From: Actinomycetota bacterium
GTDB lineage: Bacteria; Actinomycetota; Acidimicrobiia; IMCC26256; PALSA-555
Direction: 5' to 3'
Assembly: GCA_016870355.1 (NCBI GenBank)
Contig: VGBR01000010.1
Span: 41,886 to 105,885 of the forward strand
DNA: 64,000 nucleotides
A program made the position numbers and the translations under genes. The notes under the pieces are model-generated. The model was not told where the DNA came from and did no database searches. It saw only the letters and a list, made by a program, of their open reading frames with translations. Every line of letters starts with the position of its first letter. Within the stretch, counting starts at the first letter, position 1. Positions 59,097-64,000 of this stretch are shown here, piece by piece.

Positions 59097-60184
59097 GCCG
59101 CGTCTCGGAGCACGGCCGCAAGGTCACCCGGCGGGAACGAGACCGAGGGGCGAACCTCGCGAGGCGCGCCGACGGCCGTCACGAGCGCGCTCGCGAGCGC
59201 GTCGGCATCGCGCTTGGGCACGAGCACCACGGCACCCGCTGACGCGTGGTCGGCGATCTCGCGCAATCCACCATCGTCGGTGCCGACGACAGGCGTCGCG
59301 CACATCAACGCTTCGACCGCAACCAAGCCGAACGGCTCAGGTTCCGTCGACGGAGCGGCGAGCACGTCGAGGTCGGCGAGGAGCTCGGCGACGCCGACCT
59401 CGTCGATCTCACCGAGCCAGTGCACGTCGGTGAGCGAAGCGGCGCGCTCCTTCAAGTCGGCCGCGTACTTCTCCTTGCCCTGCACAGGGCCGCCGGCGAT
59501 CACGAGATGCGCATCGGGCTCGGCCTGCTTCACCTTTGGCCATGCGTCGAGCAGCACGTCGATGCCCTTCCAGGTGTCGAGCCGACCGGCCGCGCCCACG
59601 AGGGGCGCGGTGGCCGAGATGCCCACCGTCGCCCGGAAGCGGCCGGCTCGACTCGGGGAGAACCGGTCGGGATCGGGCGTGTCGTAGATGACGACCGTGT
59701 TCGCGCCATCGAGCTGATCGGCGATCGCTCTCGACCCACACACGACCACCTTGGCGTGCCGCCGAGTCAGCCAGCGCTCCACGCGAAGCGCGATGCCTGA
59801 TTGCACGACGATCTCGCGCGCGTGCCAGACATGCGGTCGCCGCGCGACGCGCGCCGCGGCCCATCCGTACCACGAGTGCAGTGAGTTCGTGTGCACGACG
59901 TCGACGTCGAGCCGGCTGACGAGGCGGCGAAGGCGGGCGACCGCGAACGGCCAACCCAGTGCGTACGCACACCACTCGAAGAAGCCGTGACTCGTGGAGA
60001 TGCGGCGCATCCGCACGATGTGGACGCTCGCGCCCGCAGCTTCGTACTCCGCGCGCAATGGCGGTTCCAACGGGACCACGACATGGCGCTCGAACTCGGC
60101 CGGTAGGCTTCGCAGCATCCGTAGGAGCGCCTGGTCCGAGCCACCACGCTCCGCGACGGGCTGGATCGAGCAGAGCCGGATCAT
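59072..60184 (-). CDS. Glycosyltransferase family 4
   Basis: RLCSIQPVAERGGSDQALLRMLRSL...VGAAGRLDTWKGIDVLLDAWPKV...STEPEPFGLVAVEALMCATPVVGTDDGGLREI. Confidence 0.9.
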   Translation of the reverse strand: MIRLCSIQPVAERGGSDQALLRMLRSLPAEFERHVVVPLEPPLRAEYEAAGASVHIVRMRRISTSHGFFEWCAYALGWPFAVARLRRLVSRLDVDVVHTNSLHSWYGWAAARVARRPHVWHAREIVVQSGIALRVERWLTRRHAKVVVCGSRAIADQLDGANTVVIYDTPDPDRFSPSRAGRFRATVGISATAPLVGAAGRLDTWKGIDVLLDAWPKVKQAEPDAHLVIAGGPVQGKEKYAADLKERAASLTDVHWLGEIDEVGVAELLADLDVLAAPSTEPEPFGLVAVEALMCATPVVGTDDGGLREIADHASAGAVVLVPKRDADALASALVTAVGAPREVRPSVSFPPGDLAAVLRDAAQAGGTTK

Positions 60185-61343
60185 GCGTGTCGCCCTCAAC
60201 GTCGAGCAGCTGCTGCACCATCCCCCAGGGGGGATCGGTCGCTACACCGCGGAACTGGCCAGGTTACTCCCGGCATCTCAGGATGAAGGCGAGCCGTTCG
60301 ACGTCGTGCCGTTCGTCGCGCGCCACAGTCGAGCCAAGGTCGAGCGTGCGCTCGGCCCGTTCGGATTGCGCGGTGCAGATCCCGTGCGCCTGCTCCTCCC
60401 GCGCCCGTTGCTGTACGACACGTGGAACCTGGTCGGCTTTCCGCCGCTCGGGATGTTGCATCCCGCGCTTCGAGACGTCGATCTCGTGCACGCGCCGTCG
60501 CTCGCGGTGCCGCCGCACAGTGGAGTGCCGCTGATCGTCACCGTCCACGATGCGGCGGCCATCGTGTTCCCCGAGACCTATCCGCGCCGGGGGCGATGGT
60601 TCCACCGACGCGGCAGCATCACCGCGGCGCGTCGGGCCGACGTGGTGATCGCGCCGACGATGGCGGCGGCGGAGGAGATCAGCTCCCGCACGCCGATCCC
60701 GCGCGAGCGCATCCGGGTGATCCCGCACGGCGTGACGCAGCTCCCGATCGGTGAGGGAGTCGTCGCCGCGACGCGCGCGACGCTTGGTCTCGGCGACGAT
60801 CCCTACGTGCTGTGGGTGGGCACGTTGGAGCCGCGCAAGAACCTTCCGGTCCTCGTCGAGGCATTCCGGACCCTCGTGTCGCAACACGACGTGCCGCACC
60901 GACTGGTCATCGTCGGGCCACCGGGCTGGCTCGACACCGAGGGCACGTTGCAGGAGTCGGCGAAGGCGTTGGGCGATCGCATTCACTTCACGGGCCCCGT
61001 GCGCGCCGACCGTCTCCTCGCGCTCTATCGGGGTGCAGACCTCTTCGCGTTCCCGAGCCTCCACGAGGGGTTCGGGCTCCCGGTGCTCGAGGCGATGGCG
61101 CAGTCGACAGCAGTGCTGTGCGCCGACATCCCGGTGCTGCGCGAAGTGGGCGGCGACGCGGCGCGCTTCGTCGCGGCGAACGACGCCGAAGCTTGGGCCG
61201 ACGCCATCGCCGACATCGTGTTCGACGACGAGGCACGCGCCGCGCTCGCACACGCCGGACGTGTGCGAGCCGCAAGCTTCACCTGGGAGCGCTGCGTCAA
61301 CCGCACCAAAGCCGTCTACCGAGACGTCCTCGGCCTCTCCTAG
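60183..61343 (+). CDS. Glycosyltransferase family 4
   Basis: HPPGGIGRYTAELARLL...VLWVGTLEPRKNLPVLVEAF...LFAFPSLHEGFGLPVLEAMA. Confidence 0.92.
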   Translation: MRVALNVEQLLHHPPGGIGRYTAELARLLPASQDEGEPFDVVPFVARHSRAKVERALGPFGLRGADPVRLLLPRPLLYDTWNLVGFPPLGMLHPALRDVDLVHAPSLAVPPHSGVPLIVTVHDAAAIVFPETYPRRGRWFHRRGSITAARRADVVIAPTMAAAEEISSRTPIPRERIRVIPHGVTQLPIGEGVVAATRATLGLGDDPYVLWVGTLEPRKNLPVLVEAFRTLVSQHDVPHRLVIVGPPGWLDTEGTLQESAKALGDRIHFTGPVRADRLLALYRGADLFAFPSLHEGFGLPVLEAMAQSTAVLCADIPVLREVGGDAARFVAANDAEAWADAIADIVFDDEARAALAHAGRVRAASFTWERCVNRTKAVYRDVLGLS

Positions 61344-61374
61344 ACGCAACCCCAACCCGAACAAGAGCATGCGG

Positions 61375-61986
61375 CTACCAGCCGCGGGCGGCCCACTCTT
61401 CTAGGTGGGGGCGCTCTTCGGCGATGGTGGTGTCGAGGCCGTGCCCGGGGAGCACGAGCATCTCGGGCGAGAGCGTGAAGAGTCGACGGTCGATCGACTG
61501 GAGGATCTGCTCGAAGCTCGCGCCGGGGGTGCTGGTGTTGCCCGCGCCGCCGGGGAACAGCGTGTCGCCCGTGAAGACGAGCGGCTCGTCCTCGAGCAGG
61601 AACGAGGTGGAACCCGCCGTGTGCCCGGGAGTGTGGATGGCGCGCAGCTTCAGCTCGCCGACCGAGAACACGTCGTCATCGGCGATCACGAAGTCGTAGG
61701 CCGGCAGCATCTCGGCGTCCTGCGCCGCGATGCCGACGTCGATGCCGGCATCGCGCACCGCTTCGACAGCCTGGATGTGGTCCCAGTGGCCATGCGTGGT
61801 CAGCACCTTGCGCACGCCCGTCTCGCGGCAGACCTCCAACAAGAGGTCGTGCTCGTTCGCGGCATCGAGCAAGACCGCGTCGCCAGTGCCCTTGCAGCGC
61901 ACGATGAACACGTTGTTCTCGAACGGGCCGACGATCAGCTTGTCGACACGGACGCGAGCGTCCTCGAAGTGCGCGGGTCGTGGCAT
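61375..61986 (-). CDS. MBL-fold hydrolase (glyoxalase II-like)
   Basis: VLTTHGHWDHIQAVEAVRDAG...IHTPGHTAGSTSFLLEDEPLVFTGDTLFPGGAGNT...VLPGHG. Confidence 0.92.
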   Translation of the reverse strand: MPRPAHFEDARVRVDKLIVGPFENNVFIVRCKGTGDAVLLDAANEHDLLLEVCRETGVRKVLTTHGHWDHIQAVEAVRDAGIDVGIAAQDAEMLPAYDFVIADDDVFSVGELKLRAIHTPGHTAGSTSFLLEDEPLVFTGDTLFPGGAGNTSTPGASFEQILQSIDRRLFTLSPEMLVLPGHGLDTTIAEERPHLEEWAARGW

Positions 61987-62083
61987 GCCTCGAGGCTACC
62001 GGGCCTGGCCGGTTCTCCTTACCGACGGGTAGCGTCACTCCGCGCGCGGCGCCCGCAGGGCGCTCGCCAGCGAGCGAACGGCC

Positions 62084-62106
62084 GCGGGCCGGGTATCCCG
62101 GCCCGC
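62084..62106 (+). repeat. Repeat family B copy 3 (perfect GCGGGCCGGG-TAT-CCCGGCCCGC)
   Basis: Palindrome upstream of acyl-CoA dehydrogenase gene, flanked by AGCGAGCG and AGAGAGCGAGCG. Confidence 0.7.
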
Positions 62107-62124
62107 AGAGAGCGAGCGAGACGG

Positions 62125-63312
62125 TTGGACTTCACGGACACGCCGGACGAGGCTGCGTTCCGCGCTGAGGTACGGGCGTGGCTCGACGAGCACCTCGTCG
62201 GCGAGTTCGCGGAGCTCGGCGGACGGGGCGGCCCGGCCGACGAAGCCGGATGGGACGTCCGCATCGAGTGGGAGAAGCTGCTCGGCAAGGACCGCTGGCT
62301 CGGCATCTCGTGGCCCGTCGAGTGCGGCGGTCGCGGCGCCGACTTCGCGCAGCAAGTCATCTTCAACGAGGAGTACGCGAAGGCCGACGCGCCTGCACGG
62401 GTCAGCTTCTTCGGTGAAGGGCTGTTCGCACCCACTCTTCTTGCGTACGGGACCGACGAGCAGAAGCAGCGGTTCCTTCCCAAGATCCAGTCGGTCGAGG
62501 AGCTGTGGTGCCAGGGCTACTCCGAGCCCAACGCCGGCTCCGACCTCGCCAACGTGCAGACCAAGGCGGTCCTCGACGGCGACCAATGGGTCATCAACGG
62601 GCAGAAGGTGTGGACGACGCTCGCGCACCGCGCGCAGTGGTGCTTCTGCGTCACCCGCACCGATCCCGAGTCCGACGGGCACCACGGTTTGTCCTATCTC
62701 CTCGTCCCGATGGACCAACCGGGCGTCGAAGTGCGGCCGCTGAAGCAGATGACGGGCACCGCCGAGTTCAACGAGGTCTTCTTCTCCGACGCCCGCACCG
62801 ACAAGGCCAACGTGCTCGGTGAGGTCAACGACGGATGGAAGGTGGCGATGGCCACACTCGGCTTCGAGCGCGGCACCGCGTTCCTGTCGCAACAGCTCGC
62901 GTTCCAGCGCGAGCTCGAAGAGGTCATCGAGGTGGCACACAAGCGCGGCGCTACTGAGGACGCCGTCATCCGCCAGGAGCTGGCCGACTCCTACATCGGC
63001 GTGCACATCATGAAGTTCAACGGCATGCGCATGCTGACGGGCCTCGTGAAGAAGGGGGTGCTCGGCCCCGAGTCGAGCATCGGCAAGCTCTACTGGAGCA
63101 ACTGGCACCGCACCCTCGGCGAGCGGGTCATGCACGTGCTCGGTGCCGACGGCGGGATCATCGCGGACGACTCGGACGGCCAGTACGAGCTTGACGAGCT
63201 CCAGCGGGCGTTCATGTTCAGCCGGTCCGAGACGATCTACGCCGGCTCGAGCGAGATCCAGCGCAACATCATCGGCGAGCGGGTGCTGGGCCTTCCTCGG
63301 GAGCCCCGGTAG
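62125..63312 (+). CDS. Acyl-CoA dehydrogenase
   Basis: TTG start LDFTDTPDEAAFRAEVRAWLDEHL...WCQGYSEPNAGSDLANVQTKAV...FMFSRSETIYAGSSEIQRNIIGERVLGLPREPR. Confidence 0.93.
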   Translation: MDFTDTPDEAAFRAEVRAWLDEHLVGEFAELGGRGGPADEAGWDVRIEWEKLLGKDRWLGISWPVECGGRGADFAQQVIFNEEYAKADAPARVSFFGEGLFAPTLLAYGTDEQKQRFLPKIQSVEELWCQGYSEPNAGSDLANVQTKAVLDGDQWVINGQKVWTTLAHRAQWCFCVTRTDPESDGHHGLSYLLVPMDQPGVEVRPLKQMTGTAEFNEVFFSDARTDKANVLGEVNDGWKVAMATLGFERGTAFLSQQLAFQRELEEVIEVAHKRGATEDAVIRQELADSYIGVHIMKFNGMRMLTGLVKKGVLGPESSIGKLYWSNWHRTLGERVMHVLGADGGIIADDSDGQYELDELQRAFMFSRSETIYAGSSEIQRNIIGERVLGLPREPR

Positions 63313-63364
63313 CCATGCAGATAACCTGCGCCGCAGCGAGCGAGCCAATGGAGTGGGAGACCCA

Positions 63365-64000
63365 ATGAACTTCGCGTTTTCCGAAGAGCAGGACCAGCTG
63401 CGCGAGGCGGTTGGCAAGTTCATGGAGTCGAAGTCGCCGTCGGCGGAGGTCCGCCGGCTGATGGAGACGACCGAGGGCTACGACGCCGCGGTCTGGAAGC
63501 AGATGGCCCAGGAGCTCGGGCTCCAGAGCCTGCACCTTCCCGAGGCGCACGGTGGCCAGGGCTTCACGTTCATCGAGCTCGGCATCGTGCTCGAGGAGAT
63601 GGGCAAGGTGCTGCTCTGCGCGCCCTACTTCTCGACGGTGTGCCTCGCCGCGAACGCGATCATGAACGCCGCCACCGACGCGCAGCAGGGCGAGCTGCTC
63701 CCCGGCATCGCATCGGGCGACACGATTGCCGCGCTCGCGTTCACCGAGCCGAACGGGAAATGGGACGCGTCGGGAATCACGATGGAAGCCCGAGGTAAGG
63801 GCGACGCGTGGACCCTCGAAGGCACGAAGATGTTCGTGATCGACGGCCACACCGCGAACACGATCGTGGTCGTCGCGCGCGAAGCCGGCAGCACCGGTGA
63901 CGACGGCATCGGCTTCTTCGTGGTCGACGGCGACGCCAAGGGCCTCACCCGCACCGCGCTGGCCACGATGGATCAGACGCGCAAGCAGGCCCGCCTCGAC
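63365..64000 (+). CDS. Acyl-CoA dehydrogenase (3' truncated by window)
   Basis: MNFAFSEEQDQLREAVGKFMESK...LGLQSLHLPEAHGGQGFTFIELGIVLEEMGKVLL...ALAFTEPNG. Confidence 0.9.
   Translation, partial: MNFAFSEEQDQLREAVGKFMESKSPSAEVRRLMETTEGYDAAVWKQMAQELGLQSLHLPEAHGGQGFTFIELGIVLEEMGKVLLCAPYFSTVCLAANAIMNAATDAQQGELLPGIASGDTIAALAFTEPNGKWDASGITMEARGKGDAWTLEGTKMFVIDGHTANTIVVVAREAGSTGDDGIGFFVVDGDAKGLTRTALATMDQTRKQARLD

Overview
High-GC actinobacterial chromosomal window, probably Acidimicrobiia-like. The taxon is inferred from gene content and was not searched. No rRNA, tRNA, CRISPR array, prophage or classical transposase was recognised. Gene content, left to right: sdhB-sdhA-sdhC; AAA+ ATPase/VWA pair; macro-domain and WhiB genes; ECF sigma/anti-sigma/RseB-like operon; HtrA-like protease; a pst/phoU/PiT/senX3-regX3 phosphate block; a ppk1-CYTH/CHAD-NUDIX-SixA-HD operon; Eis-like acetyltransferase (frameshifted); a fused siroheme-decarboxylase-like (NirDL/AhbAB) protein; moaE-mreB; YlbL-like protease, DivIVA/gp7-like protein and UPF0182; two separate suf Fe-S clusters (sufB-sufD-Rieske-sufC and sufC-sufS-sufU); an AbiEi/DUF559 protein; an ECF sigma factor fused to a membrane/extracellular domain; two glycosyltransferases; two acyl-CoA dehydrogenases. 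Main non-routine signals: (1) 11-nt-phased GTTCACC PHO boxes before pstS, pstB and ppk1, tying a five-gene, 4-nt-overlap polyphosphate operon to phosphate control; (2) three families of dispersed small repeats. One hairpin family flanks the DUF559 nuclease-like gene as direct repeats. Another appears inside the sdhA and moaE reading frames and as inverted repeats around a 50-aa ORF. (3) A shared 20-bp motif upstream of both suf clusters. (4) An in-frame TGA replacing an expected Trp codon, and a 1-nt frameshift in an Eis-like gene. All reading was by eye. Coordinates of hand-located motifs may be off by about 1 nt.
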